A stretch of DNA of 64,000 nt, taken from the NCBI GenBank assembly GCA_031772625.1, contig CM062818.1:214079742-214143741 (forward strand), read 5' to 3'. A model generated the notes under the pieces. That model saw nothing but the letters and a program-made list of their open reading frames with translations. It ran no database searches and had not been told where the DNA came from. Below are positions 22,519-34,921 of the stretch, one piece after another. Both the position numbers and the translations under genes were made by a program. This stretch comes from Pinus tabuliformis (Eukaryota > Streptophyta > Pinopsida > Pinales > Pinaceae). Position 1 is the stretch's first letter. Each line of letters begins with the position of its first letter.

Positions 22519-25500
22519 CTCCTTCACCCAGTTCTTCAAGATATCTCTGGAGTTGGCATTGCTACTACTATGTTGAAGGGAGTCTCCATAGTGATCACGG
22601 GCTTCAAAATCTAGTACATCGATTCATAATCATGTGCCCTGAAGATTGCAATCTTCGTCCCGCTAACACTATTCAATGTCATCGTCTCGGGATCAGTGTG
22701 CGAGATGATCTAATGTATCATGTCCAAGCATGGGAGCATGAGATACCTGTATGCAATCTGATACAAGCCGAATTTGTGGATGTTCACATAGACTTGGCGG
22801 TCTTCGAGATCTTCTCCAAATGTGCCCGCAAATGCATCATTGACCTCTTGCCATTTCAGCTTGATGTCCTTGTCTACAATCAGCTTGGTGTCTTCGTAGA
22901 TCGGCAAACTTGTAGACAGTCATTGAACTGCTACTCCAGTTGCACTTCCATTAGTGTCCTTTGATGCTGCTCTCTTGGAGGCCATTGATCCTGAACTGCT
23001 GAGAGGCAGATGAACACTTTCTAGATATGGAGACATAGAAACATGGATGGCAAGAAATTTGTCAACTAAAACCAAAGAAAACTTGAGGAATGACATGCAA
23101 CATACCTGGAGATTGACTGGCAAAGATTGCGCATTTTTTCCTAGGAGGTCGGGAGACTGGCTGCTAGAACTACGAAAAAGGTAGTATGGGCTGTCTGGAT
23201 GCTGGTTGGCTATGGGAATTGCGCAATGTGCAATCCAGGCAGGCTTGCTGGCTGCTGGAATTGCGTAATTCACAATTTCTACTGGCAAAGGGTTGCAGGC
23301 CCAGTAACTGCATTACGCAACTTTCTGGGCCATAAGTCACTGCCTCTTATAATTGTGCAATGCAAGATTGGAGGACAGTCAATGGGCATAAATGTGCATT
23401 TTCTAAGAGGAAGGTAGAGCCTTCCCTCTCAGGATTAGGCAATGTTTTCTTAGTGAAGCAGAGTTTGGACCAAGGTTGCCTAGACCCACTGACGGGCAAC
23501 TGAAAGCAAATGTGAAAGTGAATGCATGGCAATACTGAGTGTAAGCAGGAGTGAATGATCATGCATGGAAATAGTGAACGGAAGATTCAGAAAACAAAAC
23601 AACATGCATGTGTGTGAAACGAGTCGCTGAATCAACGAGTATTCGTTCAAAACAGTGTCATGCATGCAACAACAATGAGATGCTAACGAAAACTGAAACG
23701 GTGCTAGTACAAGCTAATATGAAGGCAAACAACAACAAACGTTCACATAAATCAAGAAAACAACACTCACCCAAGCCAAAACACAAAAAGCGACAGAAAT
23801 GCTGCAAAAGACAAATTAAGAGGACTTACTCAAAAATCGTTGAGTTGGATGTATCGAAGACTCCTGGAAGTGTTGTGGGATGTCAAAGCTCCAAGATCAA
23901 TGTGAATAAGTGATCTCTGAAGCGTCGAATAAATAAGTTTGAGGCTCATGACGCGCATTCCACAAATCTAGGAAAACACAACACTTGGAGGAGAGATTCT
24001 AAAACAATCTTTACATGTAACCTCCAGCTGCTAAAAATAGATCCCTAAAATCTAGGGATTCTGTTTGCATGTTTCTCTTTTCTATTTCGGGAAAAAGTAG
24101 CCCATGCATGCAAGTCAAGTTTTCTCAGTCCCAGGTGGAACCAGTCAACCCAATGGCGCATGCAATAGCCCGCTTGACTGAAGGGAAAATTTGTGCATTT
24201 TTGGGAGGGCGCTAGGTTGCCTGCCTAGAAGGATTGCACAATTTCTAGGTTGAGCAACTTACTGCTGCCCAAAATTGCACAATTTCTGGGATGAGCAGTC
24301 CTGCTGGGACAGATTGCCCAATTTTTCCAGTGAAGGTTGATAGGCAAATTTGTGAAATTCTGAAGCCCAGCAAGCTGCGAGTTAGAATTACACAATTTCT
24401 GGAGGGAAGGCTCATTCCCCTCCAGAATTGCACAATTTCTTGAGGGAGTTGCTCAGCCTACAGCTAGAACAAGTCCGGAGAAGCAGACTATGAGGGGGAT
24501 GCAACAAGCTATCATGCACAGGCTGGAAATCTGCTAGAAAACCACTAAAGCTTGTGTACTTAACAATGCAATACATGTTGTTGAGGGTGGTTCGTAGGGA
24601 GGCTCCCAAATGAAGCTAAGGAAAAATTTTGCAGGGTGCTTGTAGCCGCTACAACACTTGGTGACACACTAGTAGAACTCCAGCTCTTTGAATGGACCTT
24701 GTTCATGGAAAGAAAGTCTAACACCTCTAGAAGTATTGTTCAGTTCTTAGTTCATCTTGGTTTCCACACTTGCTTGATTGTAAGATGTACCATCTGTCAG
24801 GCTCTTGGTCGATTGACACACATTCCAAGCCAAGCCAACACAATTGTTTCGATGTTGAGGGGTATATTGGTGCACAAGCAATATAGTCGTCAAAGTCTTA
24901 GTTTCATCTCTAGTGTTGCTCCACTACCAACAGGCCTGGACAGTACCCCGGTGGAGTCACACAAGAACACAACCATCGCTCTGCTGCCAATGAGCCTAGT
25001 TAGTACCCCGATGGAGTTACTTGCATCACCTCTCTGCGCAGGAAGCCTTTCTCTTCTTTTGCCTTGTTCATTTTTCATTTTCTAAATTTTTTCACTTTTC
25101 ATTTTTTTATTTTATTTTTCATAACTCTGCATAACACTTATTCATTTCAAAGGCGGAAGATGGATCCTAACTTATTGAGATCAGAAGAGGTTGTTCCTTC
25201 AGAGGAGTAGTTTATTATATACCTCTAACATGCTTGTTAAGGTTTCCCCCCTCACTTTATTCTACTTGACTGAGCTGACGAGGGTTAACCCAAAAACAAC
25301 TGACTAGAGTAGGTGACACTAGTTAGCACGCAAGCACTGTGTTTTCACCAAGGTTCACTTCGAACAGTACTTATTTTCCACTTACGTATCACGGGCTAAA
25401 GATAAAAATTTCTTACATAAGAGAGTGGACAACAGATAACCAAATGTTGATAGCTATACAAGTCATCTTGTACTTTACCCAACTTGTTTTAAGAGTCACA

Positions 25501-26215
25501 CACAGTTCCATGCGAAACTAACCTACAAGCACAAAACAAGAAAATAAACATAAAACAAAGCTAAAGTAGAAGTAAGTACGAAAGAAAAGCAGGTAAGAAA
25601 ACAAGCAAGTAGACAAACAGACATGTGAAGAAAGTAAGCAAACAAGCATGCAAGAAAACAACAAAAAGAAAACGCTACTCCTACTCCTAAGCTGACAATG
25701 CAGGGGCCTGATCACGTGAAGTGATACTTTCAATGCAGCCACCAGCACATTGGTTGACCCATGTTGGTGAAGGCATGGTCTGTCAGCAACCCGGTTGTGC
25801 GAACTAGAAAACAAGAAAGATATAAGAATGAAGACAAACAGACTCCATGATTCAATGTGTCCACAAAACATAAGTGAGTTCAAGTACATGACATGCAGTC
25901 TGTGGACTTGTCAAGGTGTTGTGTGACACTACGTGCAACTGCCAAGCATACACATACTCTTGACTATGACATGAAAGCAAATGAAAGAAACAAAGACATC
26001 TTGCATCGTGCACATATGCTTGCAATGTGATATTCCTCCAATGCATGAGCGATGGGATTGTGCAGTTCGAGTGGAGGAAATATGATTTGTGTGTCAGATT
26101 GATCTTCAATGCATACATATGAGTGATGAGGAGCCTTGGGTGTTTAAACAATTTTCTGATTGGAAGTGAAACCAACCTCAGGACAGCGAGGGCCTAACAT
26201 AACCATCAGCTCGGG

Positions 26216-27062
26216 CTAAAGTGCCCCGACAGTCTGGGGGGTTTCGACTTCGTCCACAGATAGATCATCACAAACAGGTGGCTTCAAAAAATCAACTGTG
26301 GTAGAATCATCATCATGATCAAATATGGGAGAAAATAGATCATGACGGCTACGATCAGTAAAATCAATGTGCTCATCAGCATCCTCATGATCTGATGAAT
26401 CAAACAGAGGGGTAGAGGAGAAGCGGACGAATTCACCCTCTGTGTTTCTAGAAAAGGTAGATGAAAATTCAAGTTGGTTTTCAATGGATAATTTATTCTC
26501 TCCGTTATCAGATGATGGAGATACACACACGAAATCATGGATGGCAAGTTCAACAAAGAGGCCAGGAAAGAACAGAGGAGGCTCGGACAGAAAGGAGTCT
26601 GGCTTTTCAGAACTTGAAACTGCAAATCAAGGAAGCGTTGCCAAAAATCGATAGGTGATTCATGTGTAGCCTTCCATTGTTGTAACAGTTTTTGGTCAAG
26701 AAGTTCTGGATTAAACTGATGGAAAGTATCTTCAATGAGATCACATAAATTCTCAAGTGAGTGCACGATGTTAGCAGAAGGCTACAGCACCATCGTCGTG
26801 GAGATTCACCAACTGTGTGTGCAAGCAAAAAACTGGCCTGTTCGTCAAAACATCCTTCTTCCTCGTCAAGCATGGAAAGGAAGTCATGTAAGAACACAGG
26901 CTAGGCCACTTCGCCTTCACCCTCATATGTGAATTCGGACAAGAGATCAAAAAACTCCCTCGTGATGTGGAGAGGTTCGGCATGCGAAAGACATCATGGA
27001 GGGTTGAGTGTGCAAGACTCCATGATTGATGTGAAAAGGTTCAAAACGGGATGAGAGGACAT
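26216..27062 (-). pseudogene. LARD gag and acidic frame, copy 2
   Basis: It starts at the ATG at 27062, in the place of 16279 in unit 1. Capsid-core blocks are FLHDFLSMLDEEEGCFDEQA (26897-26607), ESPRRWCCSLL, and LENLCDLIEDTFHQFNPELL with FWQRFLDLQFQV (26766-26284). The acidic frame at 26530-26216 (SSDNGENKL, FDSSDHEDADEHIDF) follows. Compared with copy 1, the region between gag core and acidic frame is deleted, and several frameshifts separate the blocks. Same role and doubts as copy 1. Confidence 0.65.
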
Positions 27063-27076
27063 AGATTTTCATATGG

Positions 27077-27093
27077 CCCTCCTTCTAGCGCCA
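27077..27093 (-). promoter_or_regulatory. LARD primer-binding site candidate, unit 2
   Basis: The minus strand reads TGGCGCTAGAAGGAGGG, four bases inside the LTR-C edge. TGGCGC resembles plant Ty3/gypsy sites such as those for tRNA-Asp, but the rest does not match that tRNA. The primer is unidentified. Confidence 0.55.
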
Positions 27094-27097
27094 TAAA

Positions 27098-28383
27098 TGT
27101 TGACGGTGCTGGACCCACCAACTTGTGAGGGGATCTCCCCGGTAAGAAGTCCCAATTAGACCTCATCCCATTTGGTGTAGGAGTCCCAACAGTGGGTCAT
27201 ACAGTATCACCTTGACCTCGGTTTCACACAGAGGCAAGTAAGATGTCTCTGTTGGTAGTAAGGGTGTGACAGCTACGGTGAGTCAAGGAAGGTGCATGAA
27301 CGGTTCTAACACACGGAAAGTAGGGTAAGTGCTCCCCTTGGAAACTTGTAATAGTACGCGGCTTGGAAGGGAACACACAAGCGAAGATGCATCACCGACT
27401 GGAAAGAAAGATAATGAGCAATACAAAGTGACAGTTAAACCAATCAACACATTTCAGTAAGATTCATACATACTTATACAAAATAGTCCACACATGCATG
27501 CGTAAGAAAACAGATACATATATCATTTAGAGTAAACAAGATAGCTGGAATACAATACGACATATGCATGAAACATGTTGGGTATGTTATATTAAGAAGT
27601 GTAAGTTCCAGTAATACAATACATCCATTTCCAACCACTAGACCCAATAGCAGAACGTTACAGCCACAATTGCCTACTCCTCCAAAGCGATATACTAGCT
27701 CTACACAGTGTTGAAGTCAAGGCTCATTATAACACTATCTAAGCTTTCTCTAAGATACTCCTATTGGAAGCTTGGCTGACCAAAATCCTATACAATGAGT
27801 TATGAGGGACTATATATAGCAAAGGGTGGGGTGTCCCTTGACATTCCCCTTTGTGACAGTTCAACTACCCTCATGATTCTTCATCTACACTATGACTGTT
27901 ACATCCAACTATCAACACTTGAACTTACACTTGACAAGACATTACATACAATCTACACATGTACACATGTGAGACAAAATAGGCTTGAGTAAGCCATGCA
28001 AGCCATCACTATGACTCAGACAACTGTGAGAAAACCAGCTCTTCGACATCCTCATGGTGCTTGACAGAGGTGAACTGATGCCAACCTCGATAGTCCGCGA
28101 TGGTGTCTATCTACTCTAATATGACATCTTTCTGGAAACGAAGTCTTGCCTCCATAGCATCTGGGTAAACTTATTAGGCTCCTCTGTCCAACTCGTCTGA
28201 TAGGATGCGCATCATTTTCTTGAGTGCGGCCAGACCAGTAAGAGACTTATGCATGGTGTCTACACTGATCACCAAGTCTGGGCTGGTGGCTATGTGCATC
28301 AACTCGTGAAAGTACGAGTCAAGCTCCAGTCAGACCTATGCCTTTGTATTCGCCTAGGTGAGTTTCCCAATAGATGGGATCAC
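27098..28383 (-). mobile_element. LARD LTR-C, left fragment
   Basis: This follows LTR-A from its start to the equivalent of about 9,022, including the TATA box (27809-27819) and the last ~120 codons of the unrecognised reading frame. It stops at 28383 against the truncated Tat1 LTR. The other end of this LTR is at 38428-38641; the ~4.1 kb between (equivalent to about 9,022-13,124) is missing. Confidence 0.85.
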
Positions 28384-28549
28384 TATACATTACTTGATAA
28401 AGGTTTAACTATACATTACTTGATAAAGGTGGTTTATTAGGTAATTTCTCACAGTGAAAGCAATTTTACTAGGGTAAAATTGGCTTTACATGGTATACTT
28501 TGATCCATCTAGTAAATTAGTCTAGATGATCAATATTTTGGTGATAACA
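28384..28549 (-). mobile_element. Tat1 3' LTR, truncated to its last ~145 bp
   Basis: From about 28404 it matches the end of the right LTR (38283-38427), including TTATTAGGTAATTTCTCACA and the terminal GATAACA. The first ~20 bases (28384-28403) are a small tandem copy of CTATACATTACTTGATAAAG that follows, so the broken edge also carries a short duplication. Confidence 0.85.
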
Positions 28550-28562
28550 GATTTCCTCCCAA
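28550..28562 (-). promoter_or_regulatory. Tat1 polypurine tract
   Basis: The minus strand reads TTGGGAGGAAATC directly before the 3' LTR start TGTTATCACC. Confidence 0.65.
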
Positions 28563-31500
28563 CGTACGAGTGTTAGGAGAAAAACATATGACCGAAGTAC
28601 GTTGTAAAGACACAATCACCCAAACAACATAGGGGAGTCAAGGAGAGAGAGAGAGACACCAATGAAGCTGAAGTTGAGAGAGGATAGTGACAGAGGGGGT
28701 GAGACTAATGCAAGTCTCCTTTTATGTTGTGGTACCGGACCTCACTGAGGCGGGGGAGGCATACCCTTACCCGCTGAGATAACTTAGTACAAAAATAATG
28801 GTTCGCCCAGAAATATGAAATTGAGCAATAAAGTACATGTTGAATGGTACATGACACGCTAGCATAATAGAGCCAAAAAATAATACAATGTGTCCCATAT
28901 ACATAATGCACCTAGTAAAAACATGAGCCAAGACTGAATACAATAATATCTAACTACATGAGATACAATGCCCCTTCCCTCAAAAATGGGTGGGAGGGAG
29001 GGTAGAACAACCAGAGAAGCTGTGATGGACAAGGAAGGGCTCTGCAAAACTAAATGGATCATTTGGAGGAGACGTGCATGTTATGAACACTGCGATCAGT
29101 AGGAATCGAACCCATCAACTCTGCGGAACTGCATCTGAGGCTGTAACATAGTAGGTATGAATCTGGGCATGTGGGGGGCTACCTGAAGGGCCACCCCCTC
29201 ATGAGGTCTAAAACATCTCACACATACCTGGGAATCACTGGTACAATCTGTTGCATCACTAGACCATCAAGTGTATGGATCACGAACATGAAACGACCAA
29301 GTCAAAGGGAAATAATGAGACCCTCTACTCAATCGAAGGTGCTGAACAAGAATGGAAGCTGGAACCGAGATACACCGCCCTCTAGGCCATTCTTCTGGAA
29401 TAAATGAGCTAATGTCGATAGAATAGGGCCCGCGATTGATGAGGCAATGAGGGTCTTCAACTAAAGCATGAGGGAAAATAGTAATGTGACTGATGGACTG
29501 ACATGAGGGATAATGGGGAAAAGGGGACTGAGGGACAAACATAAGGCTACCCTTATCAGAGCATAAAGTGCATGGTTCACCTGGAAACAACTGACTCGAC
29601 TCCAGAGGGGATGGGGGAAGTATGATTGGAGGAAAAAATGGGCAACACATGATGAAGACGCTGCCACACAGACTAGGTCTGGTGGGGACCATGAAAACAT
29701 GACTAAATGATGGTTACTCATGACAAACATCGACATATGGTGTGACAAGTATTAAGAGGATGTGGACCTCAAAGTACAAGTGTCGCTTTATGATGAAATT
29801 CGATTTTGAGAGATGACAAAGTGACCTTTCGTGGAAAAAAGGCTTCCCAGTGAAGTTTCAAATCATCGAAAATTGAGGAAGTCCCATTACAAAGCTCAGT
29901 GGAATATTTCCAATAGTGTTGACGGTTCGTTAAACAGAGCTACGGTCTAGTCGCAATGGGCGACAGAAAAATTGTGGATTTTTCTATGAAAGGACATTTT
30001 CCCTCCAATTTGGATTCATTTGCTAAGTGAGCTGTGGTGAATTTGGAGAGGAGGAAAAGGCACTAAATCTTGTGGAGATCGTAGTGGATAAACCGACCAT
30101 CGGAATCGGGATCTACGACTTTCAGGAAAGTGGCCTTACTTGTCTAAAGATGGCCTTAATGCTTCTTGGAACGATGGTTCTTGGAAAAGAATCGAGGGAA
30201 GAGGAAAACGAGAATGAACTACTAGAGGAGGTCTAGAATCATCGTCACCTATGAAGTCAAACATGGGGACTAGGTTGTAAAGGAATAGAAAATTTGAAGA
30301 TATGGTATCAAATGTTTATGATATACGATGTGCATATGGATCGTCGGGGAGGCTGGTAGGACAAACTATTCAAGAAATGGGAGGATAATCGACCATACCT
30401 AGATTCTATGGGATCTAGGCCAAGACCTAATTGAGAAGATGGCCAGGGGAAAATCATCATGCCCCCAAGCATGGGATATTAATTTGGTATGCAAAGGTGG
30501 GAATGATTCCCCCTAGCAAGAGGAGTTTGTGGAGTGTCATTGTGCTCCTAGTGCTCAAAAAAAGGGATTCAAGCATCTCGGCCCAACTTGGCATGAGATC
30601 CTGTTACAAAAAATTTTGTCACTATCCCTATACTCCCCGTTCCATGATCCTGGAGGACCTCTATAATGAACCCTACATGCTTTCCCATCATGAAGAAACT
30701 CCCATCATGTCCCTCTTCATGAGCAGAATAATTCCCTTTTGCATCATTTCCCAAGAATCTTCCTCTTACCCCAATTTACAAGATCGACGCTAATGACCTG
30801 TTTCCTCCTCACGCCGATTTGTAGAGATTAAAACCAACACTAGCACCATATAGTGCGAATGAGCCCTTTTTCCATCGCGCTGATCCTCTTTTGGCAAGTT
30901 TTTTAAATATGGAGTTGAAGATTCCAGGTCTAGAAGCTTTGTAACGGAAATCTAGTAAATGGTTGGGCTAGATGGAGCTGAGGAAGTCGGTTTGGGCTCC
31001 TTTACCCTATTAGGATGGAACAAACCCAAGAATAAGGCCTTCTCCCATGATAAGAGGAACCATCTCCCCTCCATCCAAGCTATATAAACCCCTCCTTTCC
31101 CAAGCTAAACTAGTTTTTGGAGTGAGTTTCAGTCTTTTGAATAATCAGAAAGACATCTATAGCTTGTAGCTCTCTAGTTTATGTTTGAGGGAGAATAATG
31201 TGTTTGGTTTGGTTGAGACTAAAGGGAAGAGGCCTTAAAACTTCCATTGTTGGGGCTATCCATGAGATGCTAGCAGAAGTGCGGGAACCCAGATACGTCA
31301 AAGGAGACCAGCAACGTCAAGCCATTGGTTGTAATCTCTTTCTAAACTTATATGAATACAACTATTGATTGATTTCCTACATTAAAGTGTTATCTTACAT
31401 TTTATGGCTTAATTTTCCTTGACGTGTTAAGTAGGCTAAGGTATTCAAAGGAAGGAAACGAAAGGTAGTTGGAGTAAGGAAGTAGGATCATCACCAAGTG

Positions 31501-31830
31501 GAATATCATTCTAAGAGGTAGGCCCTCTTATTTGATTCTAGCTTAAGGAAGTTCTCACTAGATTGTTTGTTTGTGGCTAGACCCACTCTCTCAGGCTGGA
31601 GGAATTGTCTTTGTCCGCATCGAGAATTTACCTGCACCATAGATCCTCCAAAGGAGATGTAGGGGCCTATCTGCCCCCCCAGTATACTATGGGCATACCA
31701 GATGTACTTAGAGATAAGGGATCCAAACATTTATATGATACATAATATGATTATGCATTATATATGACGATGATGGTTCTCCATTTGTTTTTTTTATGGT
31801 TGTCTTCTATGGAATACATGTGATAAATGC
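28563..31830. other. Tat1 left internal region without recognised genes
   Basis: In the position where reverse transcriptase and integrase would be expected, none was recognised on either strand. Open stretches at 29692-29267 (minus) and 30431-30793 (plus) have no known motifs. A (GA)n run lies near 28,646-28,661. A plus-strand TATA-like GCTATATAAACCCC lies near 31,078, opposite to the element, and may mark a buried LTR fragment. Confidence 0.45.
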
Positions 31831-32215
31831 CAGTCTAGGATGTTGTTTGCAATGGTATCTACATAGTGATTTTGGGCTCTAGGCACATGACTGAAAGTAA
31901 TGGTTTCAAATTCACGTGCCAATAGCTTTACTCATAGATATTTTCTAAATAGGACTTGGTTATGCACATGATACACACCATTCAATTGCATGACACATAG
32001 CAATGAATCTAAAAAAACATGAAGATGAAGGATGCGATGAATAAGGGCATCGACTAAAAAACCTACCACTGCATCATATTCGGCTTGGTTATTGGTGGCA
32101 GATCAAACGCACACACCATTTTAAAGGAATAACGTATGCAAGGGGGTAAAAAATGGCCCATGTTGTCGAGGATAGATTCCAGGAGAAGCGACTTGCACCG
32201 TCGACATGACCGATA
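31830..32215 (-). pseudogene. Tat1 RNase H remnant
   Basis: Read in two frames on the minus strand, all four acidic motifs of an RNase H fold are found in order: HVDGASR (near 32,200), QAEYDAVVGFLVDA (near 32,085), LHVFLDSLLCVMQL (near 32,000), and FSHVPRAQNHYVDTIAN (near 31,880). RNase H removes the RNA strand during reverse transcription. At least two frame breaks and an in-frame stop before VKLLAREFE show it is dead. It could be either the standard or the second, plant-type RNase H of Tat elements; I cannot tell which. Confidence 0.75.
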
Positions 32216-32780
32216 TATGGTGTGGATAATGGATCTATATGAAAGTTGAAAAAGGCAATGGGTGATATGACATAATATACCTAACTTTATGGAAGAAATA
32301 AAGACATGCAAATCAAAGGGATGTGCTATGAGCAACATTTCTAGAGGTAGAGCGCATTGGGAGAATTAGGAAGGAGGTGGCCTTCGAAATCCTCATGAAA
32401 GAATGCCCCCTTACTCAAGTGTAGGGGTAATCAGGGATAGACATAGCTTCCATGGTGTCCTCATCAGGCTAGGATATGGGAGGATGAGAGGAAGGCTGAC
32501 TACATGATGTGGCGATATTACCTGGTGCATCAATATGAGGAATAAGGTTCACATACACATCGTCTTGGATGGTAGATGACAGACTAGTAGATGGAGGGTC
32601 TACTGATGTTGAGACCTCAGATTTTGTCGAAAAAGGTTCGATAGAAATGTGCTCAATAACCTCAAGAAGGTTTTCGGCAAGGAACTCAAGGATGACGACA
32701 GGTAAAGAATGGGGAATGTGGTGTCCATCATCTTGACATCGGGGGAGGAGATCACAATAGAGGGGCCAAGTTTCCCTGTT

Positions 32781-33300
32781 CTAGTTGACTAGTGGTACCA
32801 GAATCCATAGGTAGAGGAGTAGTGGCTCTACTACGAGTGGCAAACAAGGGAAACAATGGGAATAATGACCATGAAGATCACAAAGGGCACAAGGGTGGTT
32901 TGTGCAAAGCATTTTGAGTTTCTTAGGTGGGACCGATATGTCAACATGGAATTCCGGAATATTCGACTCAAGGAACGCTTCATGAACCAAAGGTTTAAGT
33001 TGAGGAAGTTTAGGACAATTGTTGGTGGCATGCCCAACAACTTCACACAAAGCACATGGCTTTGGGGCCTTAGGGGTTGGAGGAGCTTGGGGAGCCTTGT
33101 CCTTTGAATATTTCTTTTTGGCTTTGTCCCCCTGGCCAGCTGCTTTCGCAACAGGAGTTGGTTCCTGTTGAGGTTGTGATGGTACTGAAGCAGCGACAAG
33201 GGTCATGGGGACCGGTTGAACCTGGGTCAAAGCACGATATGTTCATCGCTAACCAAGAGGAATGCTTACAGGGGGATCGATGTACCATACTAGGATCCTA
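32781..33300 (-). pseudogene. Tat1 second gag/zinc-knuckle block
   Basis: An open block at 33230-32781 has a Lys/Pro-rich linker (DKAKKKYSKDKAPQ) and then two knuckles: CALCEVVGHATNNC, a canonical CX2CX4HX4C, and CALCDLHGHYSHC, which has three residues between the second Cys and His. Knuckles bind RNA. The odd point is position. This block lies downstream of a protease (33608-34921) that already has its own knuckle, so Tat1 seems to carry two gag ends. A partial duplication or a second, older element fused here would explain it. Confidence 0.7.
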
Positions 33301-33607
33301 AGATTCATGTTAGGAAGGACCAGCGAAGCCATGACAGGTATAGAAAAAACTCCCAAAGGGGGGAATAAGAAAGGTATCTGGCCAACAGGATAATGCCCCA
33401 GTGGAATAGCTCTCAGATGGTTGAGACATGGAGGAACAGTTCATGAAGGGAACATAGGAGAGGCACCCGCAAATGGAGCAGGTCCTAGGGGAGTGGGTCC
33501 ATAGGGTTCAGCTGGAAGAGCAATAGTAGGATGTTGGGGCGCTGGCTATTGATTAGGTGTACCAGACTACTTAAGGGAAGCTCGTGACACTTGTAACATG
33601 CAAACAC

Positions 33608-34921
33608 TCATGGAAGTAGGTTCAGAAATGGGAGGGGAAGGACCAGGGAAGGCACCCAACAATGAGGAATATTTATAGACTCCAGGTGAGACACTAGTAC
33701 AAGGAGTGGACAACTGTTTATCAGATACCAACGAGATGATGGACTCACGCAGCTCACAGATGTTGGCTCATAGTAATTCAATTGATCAGTGGTAATGATC
33801 TTCCCTTCATGGGGGAAGCACATCTTGCAAAACACCACAGATGTGACAGCTGACATGGTGTATGTGTAACTACGACCTAAGGGAATATTGTAATCCAACG
33901 GGGCATCGATGACTTTGATATCAACATGGACATTCTTTCCCATAAGGGTCACTAGAAAGTTGCAGTACATGCTAAGGGGCTGGGAGGAGTGTCCATCCCA
34001 AGCACACAAGGTGATGGTGTAGGGGGAAAACTCAGGTGACTTGAGTTGTTTCCAAATAGCAACAGACGTCGCATAGGTTGATGCGCCTTCGTCAATAATG
34101 CATCTGGAGATGATGGCATTACAGACTCTAACGGGTATCTCGAAAGCAACAGATGAAGGCAGTGGGGGATGCTCTGATGTATCAATTGGAAACACAATCA
34201 AGTGATCGTCAGAAGGGTCCACTACACCCAAAGCAATTACTAGAGCCTTCTTTTGGGAAGGGGATGACTGGAGGACTTCCAGTGTTGACATGGCAATAGG
34301 TGATTGCGCCAAGTCATCTACTATACTGTATGTATGGGAAGCTCTATTAGAAGTCGCATTATGGCATAATGGTCCTTTTGGGATCTTGGGAATGGCCTCA
34401 AATTTTGGTTGAGGGATCTGTAAAGGACCATTGGGTGTCGTAAGAGGCTCAACAGACACTTTGGATTTGGACTCGGTAGCTGACGAAGTGGAGGGCTTGT
34501 CATATTGGCACAACTGAGTTTGTAGGTTGATATTGGAGGGGTTAACCTCATTAGAGTTCATCATCAGGATCTGGTAGTCACCGAGACCAGAAGGTTGGGG
34601 GAGGTGGGCTGCTTGACCTGGCTGGGGTTGAGCAGCAACAAATCCTTGCAGAGGGAAAGGATTTGTGAGCACAGTTGGTTGAGATGGCACAGGATTCTGA
34701 GGCAATTGTTGACCTCGAGAAGTTGCTTGAGGTTCCCATAGTTGGTGCATCTGTGGTAAAAGGGGACACCGATGTGTGTAGCGACCATGTACACCACAAC
34801 ATGCACAAGGCTTATTCATATGAATAGCATTTTTTTGCTTGGGTTGGTCGCCCTGTTGTTGGTTGTTAGTTTTAGGCTGGTTCCCCTGGGATTCAATAGG
34901 ATGGTTACCCTGGTTACCCAT
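33608..34921 (-). pseudogene. Tat1 zinc knuckle plus aspartic protease (437-codon open frame)
   Basis: Residues 1-30 are Gln/Asn-rich. A Cys/His cluster CACCGVHGRYTHRC follows at about 38-51, then a long Pro/Gln/Ser-rich linker. The protease lies at about 260-385. Its active site is CIIDEGAST, with Glu at the middle position where most families have Ser/Thr (D-E-G), as I recall for Tat elements. Further motifs are IDAPLDYNIPLGRSY and CFPHEGKIITTDQL. The protease would mature the polyprotein. The frame is open but lies after a frameshifted gag, so no intact protein is expected. Confidence 0.8.

Larger units (their letters stand above)
17226..22985 (-). pseudogene. Unrecognised long reading frame in the LARD LTR (copy B, split by insertion)
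   Basis: This is the homologue of 11688-8643, starting at ATG 22985 (MASKRAASKDTNG) and ending at TAA 17226. The frame is split by the chromovirus derivative at 19392-22518 and lacks about 135 codons that copy A keeps at about 9,185-9,610. Recognisable blocks are KWQEVNDAFAGTFGEDLED (22907-22710), YLVIFACRLYGQESGETFP (19347-19126), YHISAGLSARLHRKKKAPW (18850-18620) and the segment ending at 17349. The protein is conserved between copies in blocks that differ mostly by single bases, which suggests it was coding when the family was active. Function unknown. Confidence 0.55.
16315..24656 (-). mobile_element. LARD LTR-B, interrupted by a nested chromovirus derivative
   Basis: This is the middle LTR shared by the two LARD units. 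It spans 8,342 bp. Removing the nested element and one target duplication (3,132 bp) leaves about 5,210 bp. It is shorter than LTR-A chiefly because it lacks the roughly 410 bp equivalent to about 9,185-9,610. Its ends, TATA box (17026-17036), U3 motif cluster and unrecognised reading frame correspond to LTR-A throughout. Confidence 0.85.
24657..27097 (-). mobile_element. LARD internal region 2
   Basis: The second internal domain, 2,441 bp, lies between LTR-B and LTR-C and follows region 1 in order. It is about 535 bp shorter, mainly because of a deletion joining the end of the gag core (about 26,600) to the acidic frame (26530-26216). The A-rich purine tract seen in region 1 recurs at about 25,537-25,675. 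The non-coding remainder shows no further feature I can support. Confidence 0.75.

Noticed and set aside
28646..28661. (GA)n run as a regulatory site
   Set aside because: A simple microsatellite; nothing ties it to regulation.
29267..30793. Open stretches of 141 and 120 residues in Tat1 as integrase or accessory genes
   Set aside because: No catalytic motif, no relation to each other and no support from Tat2 or Tat3.
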